DNA of 50,906 nt from an uncultured Oscillospiraceae bacterium. Its GTDB lineage: Bacteria > Bacillota > Clostridia > Oscillospirales > Ruminococcaceae. Location of the stretch: positions 1 through 50,906 of the forward strand of contig USFO01000003.1 in assembly GCA_900553955.1 (NCBI GenBank), written 5' to 3'. The notes beneath the pieces were generated by a model. That model was not told where the DNA came from, made no database searches, and saw only the letters and a program-made list of their open reading frames with translations. Below, piece by piece: positions 32,923 through 42,445 of this stretch (its first letter is position 1; each line of letters opens with the position of its first letter). The translations under genes were made by a program, and so were the position numbers.

Positions 32923-33897
32923 ATGGCTTCTCTTTATAGCGTAAGCTTCTTAAAAATAGTAAAGGAATTTAACCTTGAGGAGGTTTGGGCGCCGGAAGAT
33001 GTGGATACCATCCGCATTGAAACGAACGAGCTTAACCGCCCGGGGCTTCCGTTCACCGGATTTTACGACCTTTTCGACCCGTCCAGAATACAGATAATCG
33101 GCAAAACGGAGTACTCCTACTTAAGAAGTTTGGGTGCAAATATGCTTCCAACGGTGGAGAAATTTTTCTCTCACAGGCCGGCAATTGTCGTTTTTACCTG
33201 GAATATGCTTGTGGATAAGGGCATTATCGACCTTGCAAAGCAGTATAATATCCCACTTTACAGAACGTCGGAGTCCACCTCCGAGTTTATGGCGGGAATT
33301 ACCCACACTCTGAGTATCGCCCTTGCAAAGCGTATAACCCGTCACGGCGTTTTCGTCGAGGTCTATGGCGAAGGCGTTCTGCTCTACGGAGAAAGCGGCG
33401 TTGGTAAAAGCGAGGTTGCCATGGAGCTTATTAAGCGCGGTCACCGCCTTATCGCCGATGATGCGGTGGAAATCCGCCGCGTTTCAAAGCGTACCCTCGT
33501 GGGCACTTCGCCGGAAAATATCCGCCACTTTATGGAGCTTCGCGGCGTGGGTATAATCAATGCCCGAAATCTTTTCGGCATGGGCTCCGTAAAGAAGAGC
33601 TCCAAGCTTGACATGGTAATCAACCTTGAGCCGTGGGACAACGACAAGGTTTACGACAGAATGGGTGCAAAAGACGTTTACACAAAAATCCTTGATGTTG
33701 AAGTGCCGCTCATCACAATTCCTGTTCAGCCGGGGCGCAACCTTGCTGTAATTGTGGAGGTTGCCGCCATGAACAACCGCCAGAAGCGCATGGGAGATAA
33801 CGCCGCCATAGAGCTTATGGAACGCCTTGCCATGCCGCCTATGGACGATATTGACGATATCGGCGAGTGGGATTCCTATTACGGACTTGATGAATAA
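32923..33897 (+). CDS. hprK: HPr kinase/phosphorylase
   Basis: A 324-residue bifunctional enzyme that phosphorylates and dephosphorylates Ser46 of HPr, the master switch of carbon catabolite control in Firmicutes. The N-terminal domain spans 1-125. Walker A is GESGVGKS (156-163), with the nearby acidic site IADDAVEI and the HprK signature IPVQPGRNLAVIVEVAAMN (about 268-287). The start is ATG at 32923 after AAGGAGG; the frame is open upstream but unneeded. First gene of hprK-murB-whiA-MATE-dnaE. Confidence 0.96.
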   Translation: MASLYSVSFLKIVKEFNLEEVWAPEDVDTIRIETNELNRPGLPFTGFYDLFDPSRIQIIGKTEYSYLRSLGANMLPTVEKFFSHRPAIVVFTWNMLVDKGIIDLAKQYNIPLYRTSESTSEFMAGITHTLSIALAKRITRHGVFVEVYGEGVLLYGESGVGKSEVAMELIKRGHRLIADDAVEIRRVSKRTLVGTSPENIRHFMELRGVGIINARNLFGMGSVKKSSKLDMVINLEPWDNDKVYDRMGAKDVYTKILDVEVPLITIPVQPGRNLAVIVEVAAMNNRQKRMGDNAAIELMERLAMPPMDDIDDIGEWDSYYGLDE

Positions 33898-33911
33898 CGG
33901 AGGAAAGAACC

Positions 33912-34820
33912 TTGAATAACGAACTTCTTATTAAATTCGCCAAAGAAACGGAAATTCCGTTTTCGGAAAACGAAATGCTTTCCGCACACACCACATTCAA
34001 AATCGGAGGTCCTGCGGAGGTCTTTGCAAGCCCGCAAAACGCCGGGCAGGTTTCCGCAGCGGTTCGCTTCTGCAAGGAAAGCGGCGTAAAGCTTTTTCCT
34101 CTGGGTAAAGGCTCCAATCTGCTTGTTTCCGACGAGGGAGCAAGCGGAATTGTACTCCATTTTGGGCGGGATATGAGCGAAATGCGGCTGCTTGACGAAG
34201 AAACCATATACTGCGAAGCGGGCGCGAGCCTTGCAAAGCTTTGCAGCTTCGCCCTTGAAAAGTCCCTTACCGGGCTTGAGTTTGCCTACGGCATACCCGG
34301 CTCCGTCGGCGGCGCGGTCTTTATGAACGCGGGCGCTTACGGCGGCGAAATCAAGGATGTTATTTTAAGCGCCGAGCATATTGATGAAAACGGCGAACGA
34401 GGCGTATTCGAGGGCGACGCTCTTGAAATGTCCTATCGCCATAGCGTTTACGGCAGCAAAAAATATATCATCACCTCCGCAGTGTTCCGCCTTAAAAAGG
34501 GCGACAAGGCGGAAATAAAGGCTAAAATGGACGAACTAATCGGCAAGCGCTTTGACAAACAGCCCATGGATAAGCCCAGCGCCGGAAGCACCTTTAAGCG
34601 CCCGGAGGGCGCATTCGCTTCCGCACTTATCGACCAATGCGGTCTTAAAGGCTTCACCGTGGGCGGCGCACAGGTCAGCGAAAAGCACGCCGGATTTGTT
34701 ATAAATAAGGGCGACGCTACCTGCGCCGACGTTCTTGAACTTATAGAGCGGGTTCAGAATAAAGTAAAGACGGATACCGGTTTTACTCTTGAACCGGAAG
34801 TTGAAATTTTGGAGAAATAA
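33912..34820 (+). CDS. murB: UDP-N-acetylenolpyruvoylglucosamine reductase
   Basis: A 302-residue FAD enzyme that makes UDP-MurNAc for peptidoglycan. FAD-binding blocks are AHTTFKIGGPAEVF and LGKGSNLLVSDEGASG; the middle block is GIPGSVGGAVFMNAGAYGGEI; the catalytic region is KPSAGSTFKRPEGAFASALIDQCGLKG, with the catalytic Ser in AGST; the tail is VEILE. This is the type II MurB of Firmicutes. The start is TTG at 33912 with GGAGGAA upstream, 14 bp after hprK. Confidence 0.96.
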   Translation: MNNELLIKFAKETEIPFSENEMLSAHTTFKIGGPAEVFASPQNAGQVSAAVRFCKESGVKLFPLGKGSNLLVSDEGASGIVLHFGRDMSEMRLLDEETIYCEAGASLAKLCSFALEKSLTGLEFAYGIPGSVGGAVFMNAGAYGGEIKDVILSAEHIDENGERGVFEGDALEMSYRHSVYGSKKYIITSAVFRLKKGDKAEIKAKMDELIGKRFDKQPMDKPSAGSTFKRPEGAFASALIDQCGLKGFTVGGAQVSEKHAGFVINKGDATCADVLELIERVQNKVKTDTGFTLEPEVEILEK

Positions 34821-34835
34821 GGGAGGCAGCCGCCG

Positions 34836-35756
34836 ATGTCGTTTGCGTCTGACCTGAAAGACGAGCTATGCAAGGAGGTTCCGGAGGAAGAAAGCGCACT
34901 GCACGCGCTGCTTTACGGATTCCTGCTTTTTTCATACAAATTTCGTGCGGATGAGATATCTTTTTCTGTTCTGCACGAGCCCACCGCGCGGCTTTTTGCC
35001 GAAGCGCTGATGACCCACTGCGGTGTTCCGGCAAAAATCACATTCAAGGAACGCGTCCGCGGAACGCTTTATAAAGTCTGTATCGAAAAAGCTTCCGAAC
35101 GACGCAAGGTTATGGACGCTTTCTATCATGTTCCGGGCGAACCGCACCTGCGCATAAACCGCGCGAACATAGAAAACGAGGAAGATGTTCGCTATTTTCT
35201 TCGCGGAGCATACCTTGTCTGCGGCAGCTTGACCAACCCGGAGAAAGATTATCACTGCGAATTTGACGTAAGCTATATGAACCTTTGTAAGGATCTTTCC
35301 GCGCTTATCGGCGAAGTGCTTGCCCAGCCGAAAAGCACTATCCGCCGCGGTTCCTATATGGTTTACTACAAAGAAAGCGAAAACATCGAAGATTTGCTCA
35401 CATATATCGGCGCTCCTATGTCCGCGGTGGAACTGATGAACATAAAGATAATCAAGGACATAAAAAACCGCGTCAACCGCCGTATGAACTGTGATAATGC
35501 CAACCTTGACAAGACTCTTAACGCTTCCTTTCAGCAGGTTCAGGATATAAAATATATTTTCGATGTGAAGGGAAATACCTTTCTTTCGGAGGAGCTGCGT
35601 ACCGTTGCGGAAATCCGCCTCGAAAATCCGGATATGTCCCTGCGTGAGCTGGGAGAATCCGTTGAACCGCCGCTGTCCCGCTCCGGCGTAAATCATCGCC
35701 TTAAACGAATAGGCGAAATTGCAGCGGAAATAAGAAAACAACAGGAAAACGGTTAA
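34836..35756 (+). CDS. whiA: sporulation/cell-division regulator WhiA
   Basis: A 306-residue DNA-binding protein with a LAGLIDADG-like N-terminal fold (ALHALLYGFLLFSYKF; RYFLRGAYLVCGSLTNPEKDYHCEF) and a C-terminal helix-turn-helix (RLENPDMSLRELGESVEPPLSRSGVNHRLKRIGEIA). WhiA influences division and, in Firmicutes, chromosome segregation and growth. In many Firmicutes it lies after rapZ and yvcK; here it follows murB by 15 bp with neither present. Confidence 0.95.
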   Translation: MSFASDLKDELCKEVPEEESALHALLYGFLLFSYKFRADEISFSVLHEPTARLFAEALMTHCGVPAKITFKERVRGTLYKVCIEKASERRKVMDAFYHVPGEPHLRINRANIENEEDVRYFLRGAYLVCGSLTNPEKDYHCEFDVSYMNLCKDLSALIGEVLAQPKSTIRRGSYMVYYKESENIEDLLTYIGAPMSAVELMNIKIIKDIKNRVNRRMNCDNANLDKTLNASFQQVQDIKYIFDVKGNTFLSEELRTVAEIRLENPDMSLRELGESVEPPLSRSGVNHRLKRIGEIAAEIRKQQENG

Positions 35757-35760
35757 AATC

Positions 35761-37137
35761 ATGGAACTTACATATACAAAAAAAGAAATAATCAAGCAGA
35801 TGTTCAAAATCGGAATACCGGTTGCGCTTCAAAATCTTATCAGCGTTCTTGTAAATATGCTTGATACCATTATGATAGGGCAGGTAGGCGAAGCGCAGCT
35901 TGCCGCAGTAAACCAGGTGAACTCCATATATGTGTTCTACACAATGTTTATGTGGGGCGTTTGTATGGGAACGGTGGTAATCACCGCGAGATATTGGGGA
36001 ATGGGAAAGACCGAGCCGATACGCGATATGATGGGCTTTGCCGTTCGCATAAATATGATTGCGGGAACGGTGCTTTCCGTCGTTATGCTGCTTTTTCCGT
36101 ATCAGATAATGCGGCTTTTTGCAAAGGATGCGGAGGTAATAGCATACGGCGTCGATTATCTGAGCATTATGGCTTGGTTCTATGTGGTTCCGGCAATCAC
36201 CGTTACCATTCTTTCAAACCTGCGCGCCTTGGGCGACGTTAAGGTTTCCGTTGTAATCTACTCCTGCTCCTGCCTTACGAACCTTGTGCTCAACTGGGTG
36301 TTCATCTACGGCAATCTCGGCGCGCCGGCTCTGGGAGTAAAGGGCGCCGCTCTTGCCACCGTAATAAGCAAATGCGTGGAGTGCGTGCTCGCCCTTGTAT
36401 ATATGTATAAAATCGAGCACCATCTCAATTTCCGTATGAGGTACATTTTTGCCGACGCTCATCAGTATATTCCGTCTTACATAAAGTACGGTCTGCCGGT
36501 ATTTTTCAGCGAATTCGCATGGGGCTTCGGTATGACGGCGCAGGCCGCGAACCTCGGTCAATACAGCAAAAGCTTCCTTGCGGCATACAGCCTTGTAATG
36601 GTCATTCTCGACCTTTCGACCGTTGCCATGTGCGGCTTTGCCAACGCTTCGCTTATACTTATGGGAAATATGATTGGCGCAGGCAAGGATGATGAGGCGA
36701 AAAAGTGGAGCAAGTTTTTCGTTGCGGGCGGCTTCGGCGTCGGCTTCATTATGATGAGCATAGTTTTACTGCTCCGTCCTTTTGCGCCGAACTTCATTGT
36801 CGGCACGGCGGAAACCAAGGAGTATATACGCAAAATGCTGATTATCTGCGCCTATGTTGACCTTTGCTACGGAGCAAGCTGGAATCTCGGAGCGGGAGTG
36901 CTTCGCGCCGGCGGCGATACGAAATATATGGCGCGGGTGGACGTGAGCATTGTAATTTTGACGAAATGCGTTATGGGAACCATCCTCGGAACGGTTCTTC
37001 ATGTGAACCCGCTTATAGTTATGACCGCTGTTTGCAGCGACGAGCTTCTTAAAGGCATAATTTATCTTCGCAAATATCTCAAGGGCAACTGGCTCCGCCA
37101 CGGAATGACCGTAAAAGAGAGCGAGCAGCCCGCATAA
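35761..37137 (+). CDS. MATE-family efflux transporter
   Basis: A 458-residue multidrug and toxin extrusion protein with about twelve membrane segments in two halves. The first half begins IPVALQNLISVLVNMLDTIMIGQVGEAQLAAVNQVN, the typical MATE start; the second contains EFAWGFGMTAQAANLGQYS and LGAGVLRAGGDTKYMARVDV. It would exchange cations or drugs for Na+ or H+. It begins 4 bp after whiA and appears to be a passenger in the operon. Substrate unknown. Confidence 0.92.
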   Translation: MELTYTKKEIIKQMFKIGIPVALQNLISVLVNMLDTIMIGQVGEAQLAAVNQVNSIYVFYTMFMWGVCMGTVVITARYWGMGKTEPIRDMMGFAVRINMIAGTVLSVVMLLFPYQIMRLFAKDAEVIAYGVDYLSIMAWFYVVPAITVTILSNLRALGDVKVSVVIYSCSCLTNLVLNWVFIYGNLGAPALGVKGAALATVISKCVECVLALVYMYKIEHHLNFRMRYIFADAHQYIPSYIKYGLPVFFSEFAWGFGMTAQAANLGQYSKSFLAAYSLVMVILDLSTVAMCGFANASLILMGNMIGAGKDDEAKKWSKFFVAGGFGVGFIMMSIVLLLRPFAPNFIVGTAETKEYIRKMLIICAYVDLCYGASWNLGAGVLRAGGDTKYMARVDVSIVILTKCVMGTILGTVLHVNPLIVMTAVCSDELLKGIIYLRKYLKGNWLRHGMTVKESEQPA

Positions 37138-37166
37138 ATTCATAAAAGGAACGGAGGCGCAGCGAA

Positions 37167-40100
37167 ATGAGCTTTGTGCATCTTCATCTTCATACCGAAT
37201 ACAGTCTGCTTGACGGCGCCTGCCGCATAAAGCGGCTTATGCCGCGCATAAAAGAGCTTGGGCAGAACGCCGTTGCCATAACCGACCACGGCGCTATGTA
37301 CGGCGTTATCGACTTTTACAGGGAAGCGCAAAAATACGATATAAAGCCCATTATCGGCTGCGAGGTTTATGTTGCGAACCGTTCCCGCTTCAGCAAGGAG
37401 CACCAGCTTGACTGGAGCTACCACCTTGTGCTGCTCTGCGAAAACAATACCGGCTATAAAAATCTCATCAAGCTTGTTTCCGCGGGATTTATCGACGGCT
37501 TTTACAAAAAGCCCAGAGTGGATAAGGAGCTTCTGCGAAAATATCACGAGGGTATAATTGCGCTTTCCGCCTGCCTTGCGGGGGAGGTTCCCCGCAATCT
37601 CTCCGCCAACGACTACGAGGGCGCAAAAAAAGCCGCGCTTGAGTACAGAGATATTTTCGGCGAGGGAAACTACTTTATCGAAATACAGGATCATAACTAC
37701 GCGGATCAAAAGCGCATTTTGCCGGGGCTTGTTCGTATTTCAAGGGAAACCGGCATACCCCTTGTGGCTACCAACGACTGCCATTATATAAATAAGGACG
37801 ACGCGAAAATGCAGAACGTCCTTATTTGCATAGGAACGAACCATACTGTGGATGAGCCGAATGACATGGCTTTTGAAACTGACGAATTTTATGTGAAGTC
37901 CGAGGAGGAAATGCGGAGCATTTTCGCAGCTTTTCCCGAGGCTGTGGACAATACGCAGAAAATCGCGGATCGCTGCAATATGACCTTTGAGTTCGGCCAT
38001 ACCAAGCTTCCTGCGTTTAACGCTCCGGACGGGCGGGACAATACGGAGTACTTCGAAAGCATGTGCAGGGAAGGGCTCTGCCGCCGCTACGGCGAAAACC
38101 CCGAGCAGGAGCTTTGGGACAGACTCAACTATGAGCTTGATATAATCAAGCGCATGGGCTATGTAAACTACTATCTTATTGTTCACGATTTTATAAACTA
38201 TGCCAAGAGCCAAGGCATCCCGGTGGGGCCCGGCAGAGGCTCCGGCGCAGGAAGCATCTGCGCCTACTGCATAGGCATAACCGATATAGACCCGATAAAA
38301 TATCATCTGCTGTTCGAACGCTTCCTTAACCCGGAGCGTGTTTCAATGCCGGACTTCGATATTGACTTCTGCTACGAACGCCGCCAGGAGGTCATAGAAT
38401 ATGTCAACAGGAAGTACGGCGAGGATCATGTGGCGCAGATAATCACCTTCGGAACCATGGCGGCAAGAGCCGCAATACGCGATGTGGGGCGCGCCCTCGG
38501 AATGCCGTATCAGGATGTGGACAAGGTGGCAAAGCTTGTTCCCACCGACCTTAAAATGACCCTCGAAAAGGCGCTGAAAATCTCCCCGGAGCTGAGAGAG
38601 CTTTATGATTCCGACCCGAAGGTTAAGGAGCTTATAGACACGGCGCTTAAAGTGGAGGGAATGCCTCGGCATTCCTCGGTTCACGCCGCCGGCGTTGTAA
38701 TTGCGCCGCAGCCCGTCACGGAATTTGTTCCGGTGGCGAAGCCGGATGAATCTGTTGTAACGCAGTTCACCATGACGACACTGGAGGAATTGGGTCTGCT
38801 CAAAATGGACTTCCTCGGTCTGCGAAACCTTACCGCCATAAGCGACTGCGAAAGGGAGGTTCGCAAGCGCATACCGGATTTCGATATTTCAAAAGTGTCG
38901 GACGACGACCCCGCCGTTTACGAGATGCTCGGCAAAGGGCAGGCTCAGGGAGTGTTCCAGTTCGAATCTGCGGGCATGAGAAGCGTGCTCGTCGGTCTCG
39001 GTCCCAAGTCCATAGAAGACCTGACCGCCGTTATATCCCTTTATCGTCCCGGACCTATGGACTCCATTCCGAAGTATATTGAAAACAGCCACCACCCGGA
39101 GAGAGTGACATATAAAACTCCGCTCCTAAAGCCCATTCTCGATGTAACCTACGGCTGCATTGTTTATCAGGAGCAGGTTATGGAAATAGTTCGTAAGCTT
39201 GCTGGCTATTCCTACGGCAGAGCCGACCTTGTGCGCCGCGCCATGAGCAAAAAGAAGCTTGATGTGATGGCGCAGGAGCGGGAATACTTCGTCCACGGAA
39301 AGTTCGACGAAAACGGCAATTTAGAGCTTCCCGGCGCCGTGCGAAACGGCGTTCCGGAGAAAATCGCCAACGAAATTTTCGATGAGATGAGCTCTTTTGC
39401 ATCATACGCTTTCAATAAATCCCATGCGGCGGCGTATGCCACGGTTGCGTACCGCACAGCGTATCTCAAATGCCATTTTCCCGGAGAATATATGGCGGCG
39501 CAGCTCAGCTCCGTGCTCGATAACACCGATAAGGTGATAGAGTATATCGGCGAGTGCCAAAAGATGGGCATAAAAGTCGCGGGGCCGGATGTAAACGCAT
39601 CCGAAAGCGGCTTTATATGGGAGAATAACGCCGTTCGCTTCGGTCTGCTTGCAGTAAAAAATATCGGCAGAGGGCTTATAAACGACATTATAGCCGGTCG
39701 GGAAAGCGGTGGCAAGTACATTAACTTTACAGACTTCTGCCGCCGCGTTTTCGGGCGCGAGCTTAACAAACGCACTTTGGAAGCGCTTATTAAATCCGGT
39801 GCGCTGGATTCCCTCGGCAGCAACCGCAGAAGCATGCTTACCGGCTACGAAAATCTGCTTTCCAATATAGACGCGGAAAAGAAACGCAATCTTTCCGGGC
39901 AGCTGAGTCTTTTCGGCGGCATGGATGATAGTCCCAATAGGGAAGAATCCCTGCCTAATCTGCCGGACTTCACCCTGCGTGAACGCCTTAATATGGAAAA
40001 GGAAACTACCGGGCTTTATCTTTCCGGCCACCCGATGAACGAATACAGCACCGCCGTCGAAAAGATGAACGCCGAAACCGTGCTCGAAATAAAGCGGGAG

Positions 40101-40748
40101 GCATCCTCCGAGGCAAACAACGACAAGCGCGTTCGCCTTTGCGGAATGGTGCTCGGCAAAAAGACCAAAACCACCAAAAACAGCGACGTTATGGCGTTTG
40201 TGACGCTGGAGGACACCACCGGCAGCATTGAAGCTCTTGTTTTCCCGCGAGTGCTTTCATCGTTCGGCGGACTTATAAATCTAAACGAAGCAGTGGTGCT
40301 TGAAGCGCGAATTTCCGTAAAGGAGGACGAGGAGCCCACGCTTATAGCGGAGCGGTTTTTGAGTATCGCGGATGCGGAGCGTTTTCCTTTTAATCCGAAC
40401 GCAGGCTTCGGCGGAGATTATCGGAAAAAGCCGCAGCCGCCGCAGTCAAGTGGCAATTACGCCGCGCCTTCGCAGGCAGAGCAGGCTCCGCAGGCACGAC
40501 AGCAGCAAAGCGGCGGACTTTACGGACTGTTTATCAATGTTCCGTCGGAAAACAGCGCCGAATACAAAAAAGCCATGCGATTTCTTGCCGTGTTCGACGG
40601 ATTGACGCCGCTTTATATTCACTTTGCCGACAGCAAAAAAACGGTGAAGGCTCCCACAAAGCTTTGGGTGGACACCTCCTCGGGGAACAACTATGTTGCT
40701 TCGAAACTATGTGATATACTCGGCGAGGAAAATGTAAAAATGAAGTAA
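37167..40748 (+). CDS. dnaE: DNA polymerase III alpha subunit, DnaE type
   Basis: A 1193-residue replicative polymerase. An N-terminal PHP domain (HLHTEYSLLDGACRIKRL) is followed by the C-family polymerase core with GPGRGSGAGSICAYCIGITDIDPIKY and the catalytic aspartates in MPDFDIDF (about 394-401). Later come a helix-hairpin-helix region, the OB fold (VRLCGMVLGKKTKTTKNSD near 990) and a Gln/Ala-rich linker (about 1090-1115). No DnaQ exonuclease domain is fused, so this is DnaE, not PolC. ATG at 37167 follows GGAGGCG. Last gene of the hprK cluster. Confidence 0.96.
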   Translation: MSFVHLHLHTEYSLLDGACRIKRLMPRIKELGQNAVAITDHGAMYGVIDFYREAQKYDIKPIIGCEVYVANRSRFSKEHQLDWSYHLVLLCENNTGYKNLIKLVSAGFIDGFYKKPRVDKELLRKYHEGIIALSACLAGEVPRNLSANDYEGAKKAALEYRDIFGEGNYFIEIQDHNYADQKRILPGLVRISRETGIPLVATNDCHYINKDDAKMQNVLICIGTNHTVDEPNDMAFETDEFYVKSEEEMRSIFAAFPEAVDNTQKIADRCNMTFEFGHTKLPAFNAPDGRDNTEYFESMCREGLCRRYGENPEQELWDRLNYELDIIKRMGYVNYYLIVHDFINYAKSQGIPVGPGRGSGAGSICAYCIGITDIDPIKYHLLFERFLNPERVSMPDFDIDFCYERRQEVIEYVNRKYGEDHVAQIITFGTMAARAAIRDVGRALGMPYQDVDKVAKLVPTDLKMTLEKALKISPELRELYDSDPKVKELIDTALKVEGMPRHSSVHAAGVVIAPQPVTEFVPVAKPDESVVTQFTMTTLEELGLLKMDFLGLRNLTAISDCEREVRKRIPDFDISKVSDDDPAVYEMLGKGQAQGVFQFESAGMRSVLVGLGPKSIEDLTAVISLYRPGPMDSIPKYIENSHHPERVTYKTPLLKPILDVTYGCIVYQEQVMEIVRKLAGYSYGRADLVRRAMSKKKLDVMAQEREYFVHGKFDENGNLELPGAVRNGVPEKIANEIFDEMSSFASYAFNKSHAAAYATVAYRTAYLKCHFPGEYMAAQLSSVLDNTDKVIEYIGECQKMGIKVAGPDVNASESGFIWENNAVRFGLLAVKNIGRGLINDIIAGRESGGKYINFTDFCRRVFGRELNKRTLEALIKSGALDSLGSNRRSMLTGYENLLSNIDAEKKRNLSGQLSLFGGMDDSPNREESLPNLPDFTLRERLNMEKETTGLYLSGHPMNEYSTAVEKMNAETVLEIKREASSEANNDKRVRLCGMVLGKKTKTTKNSDVMAFVTLEDTTGSIEALVFPRVLSSFGGLINLNEAVVLEARISVKEDEEPTLIAERFLSIADAERFPFNPNAGFGGDYRKKPQPPQSSGNYAAPSQAEQAPQARQQQSGGLYGLFINVPSENSAEYKKAMRFLAVFDGLTPLYIHFADSKKTVKAPTKLWVDTSSGNNYVASKLCDILGEENVKMK

Positions 40749-40749
40749 T

Positions 40750-40816
40750 TTTTGGCAGATAATATTTAGATTATTGCCAAAGCAGGAATTTTATTTAAAT
40801 AAATAATTCCGTTTTT
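40750..40816 (+). terminator. hairpins after dnaE
   Basis: TTTGGCA/TGCCAAA with an inner ATAAT/ATTAT (40751-40781), then GGAATT/AATTCC (40785-40810) followed by GTTTTT. The second is the more terminator-like; both are AT-rich and modest. Confidence 0.55.
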
Positions 40817-40836
40817 GCGTATTTTTATTCTTTTGC

Positions 40837-40865
40837 TTGCACAAAAATATGTGTTTTTTTATACT
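40837..40865 (+). promoter_or_regulatory. promoter of the GHL10 lipoprotein gene
   Basis: TTGCAC (40837-40842), a 17-bp spacer and TATACT (40860-40865). Confidence 0.65.
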
Positions 40866-40917
40866 ATTATATTAGGCGCACTCAAAAAGCGCCGTAATTC
40901 CACACAGGAGGTATGTT

Positions 40918-42414
40918 ATGAAACGACTTTTCGGCATCATTATCATAATGACAATTCTCGTTTCTATGACAGCTTGTGCAAACAGCAAAATAACCGAACC
41001 CGACATAATTGAGCACGACGCGGTGCTTTCTTCGGCGGAAAGCTCCGCTGCTTCAAGCGGTTACATAGGTATAGGGGAACAGAGTGAAGAAAGCTCCGTG
41101 CCGGAGAGCAGCGCTTTTGAGAGTGCAAGCTCCAAGCCCCCGGAAAGCAGCTCGGCGGCGGAAAGCTCCGCTTCTTCGTCAAAAACGGAGTCTTCCCAAA
41201 AGCCTCAAAGCCAAAACGACAAGAACAGCTCGTCAAGTTCTGCTTCTCAATCCTCAAAGCCCGCTGACGAAAGCAGCTCCGCGGAGCAAAAGCCGCAGAA
41301 CGCCCCGGCGGTTTCCGGCGAGGTGAGAGCCATATGGATTTCCTACCTTGAGTATCAGTCCATACTTACCGGAAAAAGCGAAAAGGAGTTCAAAAACAGC
41401 ATAAAAGCCATGTTTACAAATCTTGCTAACGACGGATTTAACACGGTTTATGTTCATGCGCGTTCCCACAGCGACGCATACTACAATTCCGATATTTTCC
41501 CGTGGTCAGTATATTGCACCCGGACGGAGGGACAAAATCCCGGCTTTGACCCGCTTAAAATAATGGTGAAGGAAGCTCACGCCGCAGGGCTTAAAATCGA
41601 AGCGTGGATAAATCCCTACCGCATCAGCGGTAAAACGGACACAAACAAAATTTCAAAGGGCAACCCTGCCTATAAATGGCTTGATACTGACAAGGTAGTT
41701 GTCGTCGAAAATACCGGAATTTTCTATAATCCGGCGGACGAGGATGTAATTGACCTCGTGGTTAGGGGAGTGGAGGAGCTAGTCATCAATTACGCCGTCG
41801 ATGGAATCCACTTCGACGATTATTTCTATCCCACCACGGAGGAATCCTTCGACAGCAGCTATTACAAGAGCTACAAAAGTGCGGGCGGCAGGCTTAGCCT
41901 TGCAGCGTGGCGGCGGCAGAATGTGAACGAGCTTATCAGCCGGGTTTATTCCGCCATAAAGAACATAAATCAGGACTGCGTTTTCGGCGTAAGCCCCACC
42001 GGCAACACGAATTCCAATTACAGCGCCCTTTACTGCGACGTTTACACATGGGTAACAAGCGCCGGGTATGTGGACTATATCTGTCCGCAGCTTTATTACG
42101 GCTTTAACCACAAAAGTCTGCCGTATCTTACAGTGCTCGACGAATTTGACGGTATGATAACCAAAAGCGGGGTAAAGCTTATCATTGGTCTTGCCGCTTA
42201 TAAAGTCGGCGCAGAGGATACCTATGCTGGAAGCACCGGCAAGCTTGAATGGACGCAAAACAGCGACATTCTTTCCCGGGAGGTCGCCGCCGCCCGCAGA
42301 GCGAAAAATTACGGTGGCTTCGCTCTTTACAGATACGATTCACTGTATAATCCCGCAAAATCCGTTGCGGAAATTGTCGGAAAAGAAAAGCGAAATCTTC
42401 TTGACATAATGTAA
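40918..42414 (+). CDS. GHL10-type glycosyl-hydrolase-like lipoprotein
   Basis: A 498-residue secreted lipoprotein. The signal peptide ends at MTAC (Cys20). Residues about 30-135 are a Ser/Glu/Lys/Pro-rich disordered linker with repeated ESS and SSA units. The rest is a family-10-like glycosyl hydrolase domain (PF02638 group): EVRAIWISYLEYQSIL, FNTVYVHARSHSDAYY, LKIEAWINPYRISG, YAVDGIHFDDYFYP, FGVSPTGNTNSNY, YICPQLYYGFNH. Relatives are thought to act on peptidoglycan glycan strands or surface glycans. The long flexible linker suits reach from membrane into the wall. It is 31 bp from the next gene, a related fused enzyme. Confidence 0.87.
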   Translation: MKRLFGIIIIMTILVSMTACANSKITEPDIIEHDAVLSSAESSAASSGYIGIGEQSEESSVPESSAFESASSKPPESSSAAESSASSSKTESSQKPQSQNDKNSSSSSASQSSKPADESSSAEQKPQNAPAVSGEVRAIWISYLEYQSILTGKSEKEFKNSIKAMFTNLANDGFNTVYVHARSHSDAYYNSDIFPWSVYCTRTEGQNPGFDPLKIMVKEAHAAGLKIEAWINPYRISGKTDTNKISKGNPAYKWLDTDKVVVVENTGIFYNPADEDVIDLVVRGVEELVINYAVDGIHFDDYFYPTTEESFDSSYYKSYKSAGGRLSLAAWRRQNVNELISRVYSAIKNINQDCVFGVSPTGNTNSNYSALYCDVYTWVTSAGYVDYICPQLYYGFNHKSLPYLTVLDEFDGMITKSGVKLIIGLAAYKVGAEDTYAGSTGKLEWTQNSDILSREVAAARRAKNYGGFALYRYDSLYNPAKSVAEIVGKEKRNLLDIM

Positions 42415-42445
42415 CAAAAGCTAAACGAAGGACGGTAAAAAAGCA

